A stretch of 33,966 nucleotides of DNA from an uncultured Hyphomicrobiales bacterium (GTDB lineage: Bacteria > Pseudomonadota > Alphaproteobacteria > Rhizobiales > Beijerinckiaceae), in NCBI GenBank assembly GCA_903885755.1, contig CAISJZ010000471.1, forward strand, positions 1 through 33,966. Direction: 5' to 3'. Of the stretch, positions 8,833 through 18,736 are shown in pieces (the stretch's first letter is position 1; each line of letters opens with the position of its first letter). The position numbers and the translations under genes were made by a program. The notes under the pieces were generated by a model that saw only the letters and a list, made by a program, of their open reading frames with translations, was not told where the DNA came from and did no database searches.

Positions 8833-9891
8833 ATGTTCGACCGGCTTGAAATACCCATCATTCAGGGTCCCATGCTCGGCGCCACCGCCGCCGCGATCGT
8901 CATCGCGGTCTCCAATACTGGCGCGCTTGGCTCGCTGGCCGCCTCCAGCCTGCCCGCCGACAGGATGCGGGCCGCAATCGCGGCGATCCGGGCGGAAACG
9001 ACACGGCCATTCCTCGTCAACATCTTCGTGCTGGAGCCGGCCCATCCCGATCCCGCCGAGGTGCGCGCCGCCATGCAGCGTCTCGCGCCCTGGCGCGAGC
9101 GCTATGGCCTGCCCGCCCAATCGATCCCCAACGCCTGGGCGGAGAGCTTCGCGGATCAGTTTGATGTTCTTATCGAGACCGCGCCGCCTGTCGTATCGTT
9201 CACTTTCGGATGCCTCTCGGCCCCGCAAGTCGCCGCCCTCAAGGGACGCGGCTCCTACGTCATCGGCACCGCGACGACGCTAGCCGAGGCCCGCGCCTGG
9301 GCCGCCGTCGGGGCGGACGCGATCTGCGCGCAGGGGTTTGAGGCTGGCGGCCATCGCGGCACGTTTCTGGCGCCAGTGCGCCAAAGCCTTGTCGGCACGA
9401 TCGCGCTGACGCGTTCGATCGCGGCGGAGCTCGATCTGCCGGTCATCTCGGCAGGTGGAATCACCGATGGCGCCGGCGTCGCCGCGGCGCTGGCGCTGGG
9501 CGCCCGCGCGGTCCAGATCGGCACCGGCTATCTACTCGCCGACGAATCGCTCGCCAATGCGCCCTGGCGGCGCGCGATCGAGACCGCCCCCGACGACGCA
9601 ACGCAACTCACCCGAGCCATCTCGGGTCGTTACGCCCGCGGCATCGAGAACGAATTCATGCGCGAGATGCGCGCGGTGGAAGACGACATTCCCGCCTACC
9701 CCGTTCAAAACGCGCTGACGCAGGAATTGCGCGCGGCGGGCGCCAGGGCCAATTCCCCGGACGCGCTGTCCCTGTGGGCGGGACAGAGCGTGAAACTGGC
9801 GCGCAAGGGCAAGGCCGCCGACATCACCCGCGATCTCTGGCGCGAGGCGCGCGAAGTCATGAAACGTAACGCGGAGAGGTGGACTGCCTGA
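8833..9891 (+). CDS. Nitronate monooxygenase (2-nitropropane dioxygenase) family protein
   Basis: PIIQGPMLG N-terminus, GADAICAQGFEAGGHRGTF and PVISAGGITDGAGVAAALALGARAVQIGTGYL. Confidence 0.92.
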   Translation: MFDRLEIPIIQGPMLGATAAAIVIAVSNTGALGSLAASSLPADRMRAAIAAIRAETTRPFLVNIFVLEPAHPDPAEVRAAMQRLAPWRERYGLPAQSIPNAWAESFADQFDVLIETAPPVVSFTFGCLSAPQVAALKGRGSYVIGTATTLAEARAWAAVGADAICAQGFEAGGHRGTFLAPVRQSLVGTIALTRSIAAELDLPVISAGGITDGAGVAAALALGARAVQIGTGYLLADESLANAPWRRAIETAPDDATQLTRAISGRYARGIENEFMREMRAVEDDIPAYPVQNALTQELRAAGARANSPDALSLWAGQSVKLARKGKAADITRDLWREAREVMKRNAERWTA

Positions 9892-9957
9892 CGCGCGTTT
9901 CGCCGGAGGCGCGCGGCGTGCTATCGGCAGGCGACCATTCAATCCGGGGAGTAGCGC

Positions 9958-10362
9958 ATGTTCGCCGTCGAAGTCCGCGAGCACATCATGATCGCGCACA
10001 GTTTCAAGGGCGACCTGTTCGGCCCGGCGCAAAGGCTGCACGGCGCGACATTCGTGGTCGATGTCGCTTTTTTCCGACACGAACTCACCGTCGACGGCGT
10101 CGTCATCGACATCGGCCGCGCGCATGACGCGCTGAAAGGGCTTCTCGGGCCACTGAATTATCGCAATCTCGACGATCTGCCGGAATTCGCGGGTCGGCAG
10201 ACGACAACGGAATTTCTCTCAAGGCACATATTCGATGGCATGGCCGCGGCCGCGCGCTCGGGCGCGCTGGGGCCAGGCGGCGAGGGCGTCGAGAAAATCC
10301 GCGTCACCCTGCACGAATCCCACGTCGCCCGCGCGTGGTACGAGGGCGACGTGAAAGCCTGA
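9958..10362 (+). CDS. 6-pyruvoyl-tetrahydropterin synthase/6-carboxytetrahydropterin synthase (QueD-like) family, variant
   Basis: MIAHSFKGDLFGPAQRLHGATFVVDVAF...VVIDIGRAHDALKGLLGPLNYRNLDDLPEF...TTTEFLSRHIFDGM; fold-consistent but with an altered HGH motif. Confidence 0.82.
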   Translation: MFAVEVREHIMIAHSFKGDLFGPAQRLHGATFVVDVAFFRHELTVDGVVIDIGRAHDALKGLLGPLNYRNLDDLPEFAGRQTTTEFLSRHIFDGMAAAARSGALGPGGEGVEKIRVTLHESHVARAWYEGDVKA

Positions 10363-10381
10363 CGTCATGGCGATTCTGGGC

Positions 10382-10681
10382 TCAGTAGAAACCATAGTCG
10401 TCACACACGAAGCGCACGCGCCAGCCATAGGGCGTCCAGACACGGCGCCAGCAACTGTCGTAGTAGGAACGACCGGCGTTCACGCCACCGAACAAGGGGA
10501 AGGGGTTGACGCCCCCGCCTCCATACCATCGACCGCAGTGGAATGGTCCACCGCCAAATCGATGCATTCCACCCATTTGGCCGCTCCAGTGGCCATGTGG
10601 CGCGGCTTGCGCTGGCGGACCGCCTGAAATCGCCACCGACATCCCGACCGCCACGGTGAGAGCCCATGTCCTGAAAGTCAT
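10382..10681 (-). CDS. Small secreted Gly/Trp/Tyr-rich protein of unknown function
   Basis: Signal-peptide-like MTFRTWALTVAVGMSVAISGGPPAQA|AP followed by GGGFHCGRWY-type and DSCWRRVWTPYGWRVRFVCDDYGFY. Start at 10681 preferred. Confidence 0.65.
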   Translation of the reverse strand: MTFRTWALTVAVGMSVAISGGPPAQAAPHGHWSGQMGGMHRFGGGPFHCGRWYGGGGVNPFPLFGGVNAGRSYYDSCWRRVWTPYGWRVRFVCDDYGFY

Positions 10682-10831
10682 GTTCGCCTCCATTGATCGC
10701 GCCCCGCGCCCCCAACGGATTTACTTTCATGATTTTCTCCCATATCGCCGCGCGCCTGAATGGCGCATGAACCGGCGCGTTGCAGTGGCGCGACCGGACT
10801 GCTACGCCGCCTGGCGAAGCGCCGCGCAGGA

Positions 10832-11890
10832 ATGACTGATATGAAATCGCGGGTTTTTTTCGCCATTCCCGGCGATCTCGAAACGCTCACGGGCGGCTAC
10901 GGCTACGATCGCCGCGTGCTGGCGTGCGCCACGTCGGCGGACGCGCGCCTTGAGTATCTCGAACTGTCCGACGGATTTCCATTTCCCTCGCCCGCTGAAG
11001 CCCTCGACACGCTTGATCGCCTGCGCGCGGCCCCAAACGGTTCGGTACTTCTCGTTGATGGCCTTGCCTTCGGCGCATTGCCGCCGGGGGGACTCGCGAC
11101 CATAGCGCATCCCATCGTCGCGCTCGTGCATCATCCGCTCGGTCTGGAAACAGGTCTCGACGAAGCCGCGAGTCGCGCGCTGATCGCAAATGAACGCGCG
11201 ACGCTCGCACAGGCGCGCGCCATCATCGCGACGAGCGCGACGACGCGCCAGACGCTGATCGAGGATTTCGCGGTAAAGCCGGACATGATCACGGTCGCCG
11301 AACCGGGCGTCGATCCCGCGCCGCGCGCCGCGAGATCTGGCGGCCCAACTGTTCAATTGCTCGCCGTCGGCGCTGTCGTGCCGCGCAAGGGGTTTGACGT
11401 CCTGATCGAGGCTTTGGCGGGGCTGCGCGATCTCGACTGGCGTTTGCGCATCGTCGGCGGCCTTGATCGCGCGCCTGAAACGACGATTGACCTGCGCGCG
11501 CGGATTGCCACGGCCGGACTCTCCGGCCGCGTGACCCTCGCCGGCGCGATGCAAACCGACGCGCTGGGGGAGGTCTACGCCGCCACCGATCTCTTTGTCA
11601 TGTCCTCGCGTTACGAGGGCTATGGCATGGTCCTCGCCGAGGCCATGGCGCGCGGCCTGCCGATTGTGACAACGACCGGCGGCGCGGCGGCGCTGACCGT
11701 GCCGAACGGGGCCGGAATCAAGGTTCCGCCCGACGACGCGCTCGCGCTTTCCGGAGCCCTGCGGCGCGCCATCGAAAGCGCGGAGCTGCGCGCCCAGCTC
11801 GCGGAGGCGTCGTGGCGCGCGGGCCAATCCCTGCCGCGCTGGGACGAAACGACGCGCATCATTCTCGACGTGCTGGAGCGCGTCGCATGA
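10832..11890 (+). CDS. Glycosyltransferase family 4-type (GT-B) protein
   Basis: LAVGAVVPRKGFDVLIEAL, LRIVGG and DLFVMSSRYEGYGMVLAEAMARGLPIVTTTGGA. Start at ATG 10832 after a CAGGA motif. Confidence 0.92.
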   Translation: MTDMKSRVFFAIPGDLETLTGGYGYDRRVLACATSADARLEYLELSDGFPFPSPAEALDTLDRLRAAPNGSVLLVDGLAFGALPPGGLATIAHPIVALVHHPLGLETGLDEAASRALIANERATLAQARAIIATSATTRQTLIEDFAVKPDMITVAEPGVDPAPRAARSGGPTVQLLAVGAVVPRKGFDVLIEALAGLRDLDWRLRIVGGLDRAPETTIDLRARIATAGLSGRVTLAGAMQTDALGEVYAATDLFVMSSRYEGYGMVLAEAMARGLPIVTTTGGAAALTVPNGAGIKVPPDDALALSGALRRAIESAELRAQLAEASWRAGQSLPRWDETTRIILDVLERVA

Positions 11891-12738
11891 GCGGCTTTTC
11901 CGCCAACTGGCTGGCGCGGCGGGAGCCCGTCGATCATCGCGCGCGGAACCCCGCGATCCGCGATCTCGTGGCGCGCGCGCTGGCCGCCTGTTCCTGTCCC
12001 AAAATTCTTGATCTCGGCTGCGGCGCGGGCTCCAACCTGCGCGCGTTCGCGCCTTTTCTTGGCGAACGACAAAGCTGGCTTCTGGTCGATCACGATGGCG
12101 CCCTGCTGGGCGCGGCCCGCGTCGCGCTCGCCCGTTGGGCCGACAACGCGCGGGAAAACGGGAATGATCTCATCATCGAGAAGGCCGGGAAATCAATCGA
12201 CGTTTCCTTCCGGCAGGCGGACCTGTCGCGCGATGTCGAGGCCCTGCTTGACGAGGACCGTGACCTTGTCTCCGCGGCGGCTTTGTTCGATCTCGCCAGC
12301 GCGCCATGGATCGAGCGCTTTTGCCGAGCCCTCGCCGCGCGCGATCGGCCGCTTTACGCGACGCTGACCTACAACGGCGTCGAGCGATGGACCCCGCCGC
12401 GCGCGGACGACGCCAAAATGCTCCATGCGTTTCATGTTCATCAGGCTGGCGACAAGGGGTTTGGTCCCGCCGCCGGGCCACGAGCTCCCGCCGCGCTGCG
12501 CGCCGCGTTCGAGAGACACGGCTGGAACGTCACGGAGGGCGATAGTCCCTGGATCCTCGGCCCCGCCGACGCATCGCTCATGACCGCGCTGTCGGAGGGC
12601 TCCGCCGCCGCGGTCGCGCAAACCGGACTCGTGGCGCCGGACATCATTGCCGACTGGCTCGCCGCCCGTCGCGACGCGAGCGGCTGCGTCGTCGGTCACG
12701 CGGATTTGTTCGCCGCGCCGCCACGCGCCAGGACCTGA
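11887..12738 (+). CDS. Class I SAM-dependent methyltransferase
   Basis: Motif I ILDLGCGAGSNLRAF. ATGA overlap with the upstream glycosyltransferase stop (translational coupling). Confidence 0.88.
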   Translation: MSGFSANWLARREPVDHRARNPAIRDLVARALAACSCPKILDLGCGAGSNLRAFAPFLGERQSWLLVDHDGALLGAARVALARWADNARENGNDLIIEKAGKSIDVSFRQADLSRDVEALLDEDRDLVSAAALFDLASAPWIERFCRALAARDRPLYATLTYNGVERWTPPRADDAKMLHAFHVHQAGDKGFGPAAGPRAPAALRAAFERHGWNVTEGDSPWILGPADASLMTALSEGSAAAVAQTGLVAPDIIADWLAARRDASGCVVGHADLFAAPPRART

Positions 12739-13301
12739 TCGAGCATCCGGCCCCACGAGGCCGGCAGCATGTGGTTCAGCACGCCGTCGCGCTTGATGAA
12801 CCCATGCATCATCGCGCCGCCGATATGGGCGACAAGAACGGCGACCATGAGATACCCAAGCGTGAAATGCACCCATGACAGCGCGGTATAGGCGGCGTCG
12901 CTTTGCGGCAGGATGTGCGGCAGGGTGAACAGGCCAAAGACCGACACATCGGCGCGGTAGGCGTCCATGGAGAGCCATCCGACAATCGGCTGCAGGAACA
13001 GCAGCGCCAGCAGCGAATGATGCGCGGCGGTAGAGGCAATTCGCTCGAAGGGCGTCAGGCTGGCCGCCGGCGCTGGCGTGCCGAAGGTTTGGCGGGCGGC
13101 GACGCGGATCGCCGCCAGCACGAGCACGCCGAGCGAGCGGTGCACATCGAAATAATAATCCTGTTCCGGGCCCTCCGGCATGAAGCCAAGGCGGATGCCG
13201 ATGGAAATCGTGAAAAAGATGACAATCGCGATGACCCAGTGAAGCCATTTCGAGGCGGCTGAATAGGCGCCCGGGCGCGATGCCGCCGATTGCTGATCCA
13301 T
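12696..13301 (-). CDS. Cytochrome b561 family protein
   Basis: YSAASKWLHWVIAIVIFFTISIGI, DVHRSLGVLVLAAIRVAAR, AHHSLLALLFLQPIVGWL and HFTLGYLMVAVLVAHIGGAMMHGFI. Confidence 0.9.
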   Translation of the reverse strand: MDQQSAASRPGAYSAASKWLHWVIAIVIFFTISIGIRLGFMPEGPEQDYYFDVHRSLGVLVLAAIRVAARQTFGTPAPAASLTPFERIASTAAHHSLLALLFLQPIVGWLSMDAYRADVSVFGLFTLPHILPQSDAAYTALSWVHFTLGYLMVAVLVAHIGGAMMHGFIKRDGVLNHMLPASWGRMLDQVLARGGAANKSA

Positions 13302-13373
13302 GGCAAACCCTCCAGCCGCGTTTGGTGGACTCTTGCCCCGATCATAAGAAGAATGCGGCGACGGGCAAGCCGT

Positions 13374-14084
13374 TCACGTCACGCGAAGGTCACAGTCGAA
13401 CAGGACCTCGCCGCCGCCAAGATCGTGCACCTCGACACGCGGACGCAGCGCATTCTCCAATCGCGCGATCGGCGCGAGATTGATGCCGGTGACGCCGGAG
13501 CCAATAATCACCGGCGCCATGAGGATATGCAGCCGGTCAACGCGGCCAGCGTCGAGGAAGGTCGAGATCGTCCGCGCGCCGCCCTCAACCAGCAGGCTCC
13601 GCAGCCCGCGCGCGGCCAGCGCCTCGACAATCTCGCCGGGGTCTATGACGCCGTCGCGGGCAGCGATCCGCACGAGCTCGACGCCATGGGGCGCGCGGCC
13701 CGCCGCGCTGACGAGGAACAGACGCCGCCCATCCCGCTCCAGCCAGCGACCGGTTGAATCCAGCCGTCCGGACGGATCGATGACCACGCGGGCGGGAGAG
13801 CGTCCCGGCACGCGGCGAACCGTCAACAGGGGATCGTCTGCGGCGATCGTTCCGGCCCCAACGATGACCGCGTCCACGCAGGCGCGCAGTCCGTGCAGAT
13901 GATCGAGCGCGGGGGCCGCGTTGATGTAGCGGGATTCACCGCTGATCGTGGCGATCCGCCCGTCGAGGGACTGGCCAAGCTGGGCCACGACGAACGACCG
14001 GTCGCCCGTCGCCGCGCGAATGGCGGCGAAGGGATCGGCCGTTCCAGGGCTGGCCTCGTCCACGCTGGCTCCTAGTCTGTTCAT
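13374..14084 (-). CDS. RibD C-terminal (pyrimidine reductase/DHFR-like) domain protein
   Basis: AQLGQSLDGRIATISGESRYI, VDAVIVGAGTIAADDPLLTVR, RSLLVEGGARTISTFLDAGRVDRLHILMAPVIIGSG. No deaminase domain. Start at 14084 preferred. Confidence 0.9.
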   Translation of the reverse strand: MNRLGASVDEASPGTADPFAAIRAATGDRSFVVAQLGQSLDGRIATISGESRYINAAPALDHLHGLRACVDAVIVGAGTIAADDPLLTVRRVPGRSPARVVIDPSGRLDSTGRWLERDGRRLFLVSAAGRAPHGVELVRIAARDGVIDPGEIVEALAARGLRSLLVEGGARTISTFLDAGRVDRLHILMAPVIIGSGVTGINLAPIARLENALRPRVEVHDLGGGEVLFDCDLRVT

Positions 14085-14163
14085 CCAATCTGGGCTATGG
14101 ATTGTCTTGGGAACAAAAGCGAATGAAGGTAGTTCCACTCGCTCCGCCTAGGTCGAGGGTCGT

Positions 14164-15288
14164 GTGACGGAAATCAAGCATATTCTCGACTCCGAAGGTG
14201 GGGCGAGCCGGGTGGCGGTGGAACGGGCGCTGGCCGAACTGAGGTCGGGCCGACCTGTTGTCGTCAAGGCCGGACGGTCGCACGTCGTGGTGTTGGGCAT
14301 CGAGGCGCTGGACGAGGCCCGCGGCGCGGTGATCGAGCGGCTGGGCAACCGCCGGATGCGCCTGTTGCTGCCCGCGCCGCGACTACGGCGTCTGGGACTT
14401 GATCGCGCCCGCGCCGGGGCGATCGCCCTGCCGGTGGTCGATCTCAAACGAATCATGCATCTGGCGCTTGAGGTAGGCGCGAGAATCGACGCGCCAGTGG
14501 CCGCGCTCGGCAAGCTCGATCACGCCGCCCTGGAACTGGCGCGACTCGCTCTAATTCTTCCAACGGTTGTCGTCGCCAACGTCGCCGCGCGCGCCATTGA
14601 GGGCGAAGGGCTTGTGCGTGTCGAGGCGACCTCGGTCGAACTCTATCGCGTCGCCCAGACCCGCGACCTCCGGATTGTCGGGCGCGCGCCGGTGCCGCTC
14701 GAAGGCGCGCCGGACACCGAATTCGTCATCTTTCGCGGCGGCGAGGGCCTGCGCGATCAGGTCGCGGTCGTCATCGGAAAGCCGGATTTTTCCCAGCCCG
14801 TGACCGTGCGTCTGCATTCGGCCTGCCTGACGGGCGATCTTTTCGGCAGCCTCAAGTGCGACTGTGGCGACCAGTTGCGCCACACCGCGCGATTCATGGC
14901 CGAGAACGGCGGCGGGGTGCTGCTCTATCTCGATCAAGAAGGACGAGGCAACGGCCTCGCGAACAAGATTCAGGCCTACAGGCTGCAGGCCCAGGGTTTT
15001 GACACCTACGACGCCGACGAGGTGCTGGGCTTCGATCACGATCAGCGCGGGTTCGACTTCGCGGCGTCGATGCTCAAGCAGCTTGGCGTTTCTCGCGTGC
15101 GATTGATGACGAACAATCCAGCCAAGATCGCGGCGCTCGAGTCCGCCGGTCTCGACGTGGTGTCGGACCAGCGCATCCTCGGCCGCAAGACCGACCAGAA
15201 TATCCGCTACCTCGCGACGAAACGTGATCGCGCCGGCCACCTCATCGATGTCGACGAGGCTCCGATCACAGGTGGCGCGGGCGAGTAA
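14164..15288 (+). CDS. GTP cyclohydrolase II (RibA-like) with degenerate N-terminal RibB-like domain
   Basis: C-terminal zinc motif CLTGDLFGSLKCDCGDQLR and YLDQEGRGNGLANKIQAYRLQAQGFDTYDADEVLGF. The N-terminus lacks the RibB acidic motif. GTG start. Confidence 0.88.
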   Translation: MTEIKHILDSEGGASRVAVERALAELRSGRPVVVKAGRSHVVVLGIEALDEARGAVIERLGNRRMRLLLPAPRLRRLGLDRARAGAIALPVVDLKRIMHLALEVGARIDAPVAALGKLDHAALELARLALILPTVVVANVAARAIEGEGLVRVEATSVELYRVAQTRDLRIVGRAPVPLEGAPDTEFVIFRGGEGLRDQVAVVIGKPDFSQPVTVRLHSACLTGDLFGSLKCDCGDQLRHTARFMAENGGGVLLYLDQEGRGNGLANKIQAYRLQAQGFDTYDADEVLGFDHDQRGFDFAASMLKQLGVSRVRLMTNNPAKIAALESAGLDVVSDQRILGRKTDQNIRYLATKRDRAGHLIDVDEAPITGGAGE

Positions 15289-15342
15289 AATCCCGGTCTG
15301 CTTGCTCCTCGCCCGTCCGCTTCAGGAATAGCCGTTTCGTTC

Positions 15343-17631
15343 ATGAATAATTCCTCCCCTCGCGGTTATGCGCTGGCGTCCATCCTATTCATCGTGGGGT
15401 CTCTGGCGCTGGCCTCGCCATGGCTCCTTGGAATCGTCACGATCCCCTGGGACGCCAAGGCCGAGGAATGGCCGCAATTCGCCTTCCTCGCGCGCTCGCT
15501 CGCGTCGGGCGAAAGTCCGTTCTGGACGCCAAACATATATGCCGGACTCCCCAACATCGCCGATCCGCAGGCATTGATCTTCTCGCCGTCGTTTCTGTTG
15601 ATGGCGTTGTTCAGCGGCCAGCCCGGCTTCATCATGGCGGACGCGGTTGTCTTCGCCATGCTGATACTCGCGGGCCTCGCGCTGATGCTGTTCTTTCGCG
15701 ATCGAGGCTGGCGGCCGGAGGGCGCGCTGGTCGCCGCCTTCGCCTTCTCTTTCGGCGGATCGGCGGCGTGGCGGTTGCAGCATATCGGGCAGGTGACGAG
15801 CCTGTGCTGGTTCGCCATCGCGCTGTTGCTTCTGGACCGCGCGCTCGATCGATCCTCGATCGTCGCCGGATTCCTCGCTGGCGTGATCGCCGGCTTCATG
15901 GCGCTGGGGCGCGATCAGGTCGGGTTGCTCGGCGCCTATGCGCTGGCCATTTACGCCTTATGGCATGCGTTTTCTGGCGCAAGCCTGGGCGCGCGCCTTC
16001 GCTCCGCCGTGGCGCCATTGTGCGCCGGATTTGTCGGGGGCGTTCTCGTAACGGCGATTCCCATCGCCTTCTCCCTCACGCTGGCGAGCGATTCCAACCG
16101 CCCCGCGATCGATTTCGCCGGCGCCGGTCGCGGCTCGCTGCCGCCGCTGGCGCTTTTGTCGGGCGTGGTCGCCAATCTCTTTGGCGTCGATGGTCCCTAT
16201 GAAAAATACTGGGGGCCGCCGTCGTCACTTGTCTGGGGAGCGACCGACCTCGCGCTGGCGCGCAACATGGCGACGATTTATTTCGGCGCGCTCCCCGTAG
16301 CCGCGCTGACGTGTCTCGGCATAGCGCGCGGCGCCCTGCGCGAGCGGACCGCTCTGGTCTTCACCGCGCTGATAGCGTTCATGGGTCTCTACGCAGTTGG
16401 TCGCTATACGCCAGCGTTTGGACTGCTGTATCACCTGCCTGGCGTCGAGTTTTATCGTCGCCCGGCGGATGCGACCTTCATGCTGGTCGCCGTTCTGGCG
16501 ATCGCGGCGGGTTACTGCGTGCATCGCGCGGTCGAACGCGGCGAAGGCCTGAACCCTGCGGGGCCTCTGCTCGTGGCGGGCCTGCTGGGCGTCTGCGCCT
16601 TCGTCGCGGTTGATCGCGAGCGCCTGGAGCAGGCGACGCTCCCTCTACTGACAGGTCTGTTTTTTCTCGGCGCCGCCGTTGCGCTGCTGGTTGTCCTGCC
16701 ACGTTTGTCCGCGCGATGGCCGGCGATGGCGCTTATCGCGGTGGCGGCGCTGATGTCGCTCGACCTCGCGGTCAACAACAAGCCGAACGAGTCCACGGGC
16801 CTTCCGCCGCAAGCCTATGACGAACTGCGATTCAACACTCACAACGACACGATCACGCTCATCAGGCGCCGCCTCGCCGACGGCGCGGCGGCCGACCGCC
16901 GCGACCGCGTGGAAATCGCGGGCGTTGGTTTCCAGTGGCCGAACATCGGCATGGTTCAAGGGTTCGATAACGACCTTGGCTACAATCCGCTGCGACTGAA
17001 ACTCTTCGCCGATGTCACCCACATCGGCGATCAGGTGGCCGAGATGGAACAGCGCGTGTTTTCGCCGCTGTTTCCTTCCTACCGCTCGCCCATGGCGGAT
17101 CTCCTCGGCGTCCGCCTGATTGTCACCGGCGCGCCGCCGCAATCCATCGACAAGGCGCTCAAGCCCGGCGATCTGAATTTTATCGCGCGCACGAATGACG
17201 CCTTCGTTTACGAAAACCCTCGCGCGCTCCCGCGCGTGTTGCTGGCGACGAAAGCCGTGGCGGCGGATTTCGGCAAGCTGATCGCCGAGGGCCCCATGCC
17301 GGATCTCGATTATCGCCAGTCGGTCCTGCTTGAACATCCGCCAACCGACACAGGCGAGGCGCGCCCTCCCGGCGAAGCGAAGATCGCGGCCTATCACAAC
17401 ACCGACATTCTCATCGAGGCGCGCGCGCCAGGTGGCGGCTATGTCGTGCTGAATGATATCTGGCATCCCTGGTGGCAAGCCACGGTCGATGGCAAGCCAG
17501 CGGATATCCTGCGCGCCAACGTCATGTTCCGCGCGGTCGAAATTCCACCGGGCGATCACATCGTGCGATTCGCCTTCCACCCCTTCGAGGGATTGTGGAA
17601 GCAGATGACTGGCCCGGCGCGAGCGCGTTAG
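15343..17631 (+). CDS. Large polytopic membrane protein, YfhO-like (GT-C-type architecture)
   Basis: Many hydrophobic segments, N-terminal ASGESPFWTPNIYAGLPNIADPQALIFSPSFLL, C-terminal GGYVVLNDIWHPWWQATVDGKPADILRANVMFRAVEIPPGDHIVRFAFHP. Confidence 0.8.
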   Translation: MNNSSPRGYALASILFIVGSLALASPWLLGIVTIPWDAKAEEWPQFAFLARSLASGESPFWTPNIYAGLPNIADPQALIFSPSFLLMALFSGQPGFIMADAVVFAMLILAGLALMLFFRDRGWRPEGALVAAFAFSFGGSAAWRLQHIGQVTSLCWFAIALLLLDRALDRSSIVAGFLAGVIAGFMALGRDQVGLLGAYALAIYALWHAFSGASLGARLRSAVAPLCAGFVGGVLVTAIPIAFSLTLASDSNRPAIDFAGAGRGSLPPLALLSGVVANLFGVDGPYEKYWGPPSSLVWGATDLALARNMATIYFGALPVAALTCLGIARGALRERTALVFTALIAFMGLYAVGRYTPAFGLLYHLPGVEFYRRPADATFMLVAVLAIAAGYCVHRAVERGEGLNPAGPLLVAGLLGVCAFVAVDRERLEQATLPLLTGLFFLGAAVALLVVLPRLSARWPAMALIAVAALMSLDLAVNNKPNESTGLPPQAYDELRFNTHNDTITLIRRRLADGAAADRRDRVEIAGVGFQWPNIGMVQGFDNDLGYNPLRLKLFADVTHIGDQVAEMEQRVFSPLFPSYRSPMADLLGVRLIVTGAPPQSIDKALKPGDLNFIARTNDAFVYENPRALPRVLLATKAVAADFGKLIAEGPMPDLDYRQSVLLEHPPTDTGEARPPGEAKIAAYHNTDILIEARAPGGGYVVLNDIWHPWWQATVDGKPADILRANVMFRAVEIPPGDHIVRFAFHPFEGLWKQMTGPARAR

Positions 17632-17640
17632 TGGCTCCGT

Positions 17641-18618
<978 letters not shown>

Positions 18619-18736
18619 GCTTCGTTCCTTCAGTCGAGAATGATTGCTCTACACCGAACCCGGCGGGCTCGCGACACTGGAGAAAATTGGAAAGACGAGT
18701 GGAACACCCACGCGCGAACGCCCGCCGATCAATCGC

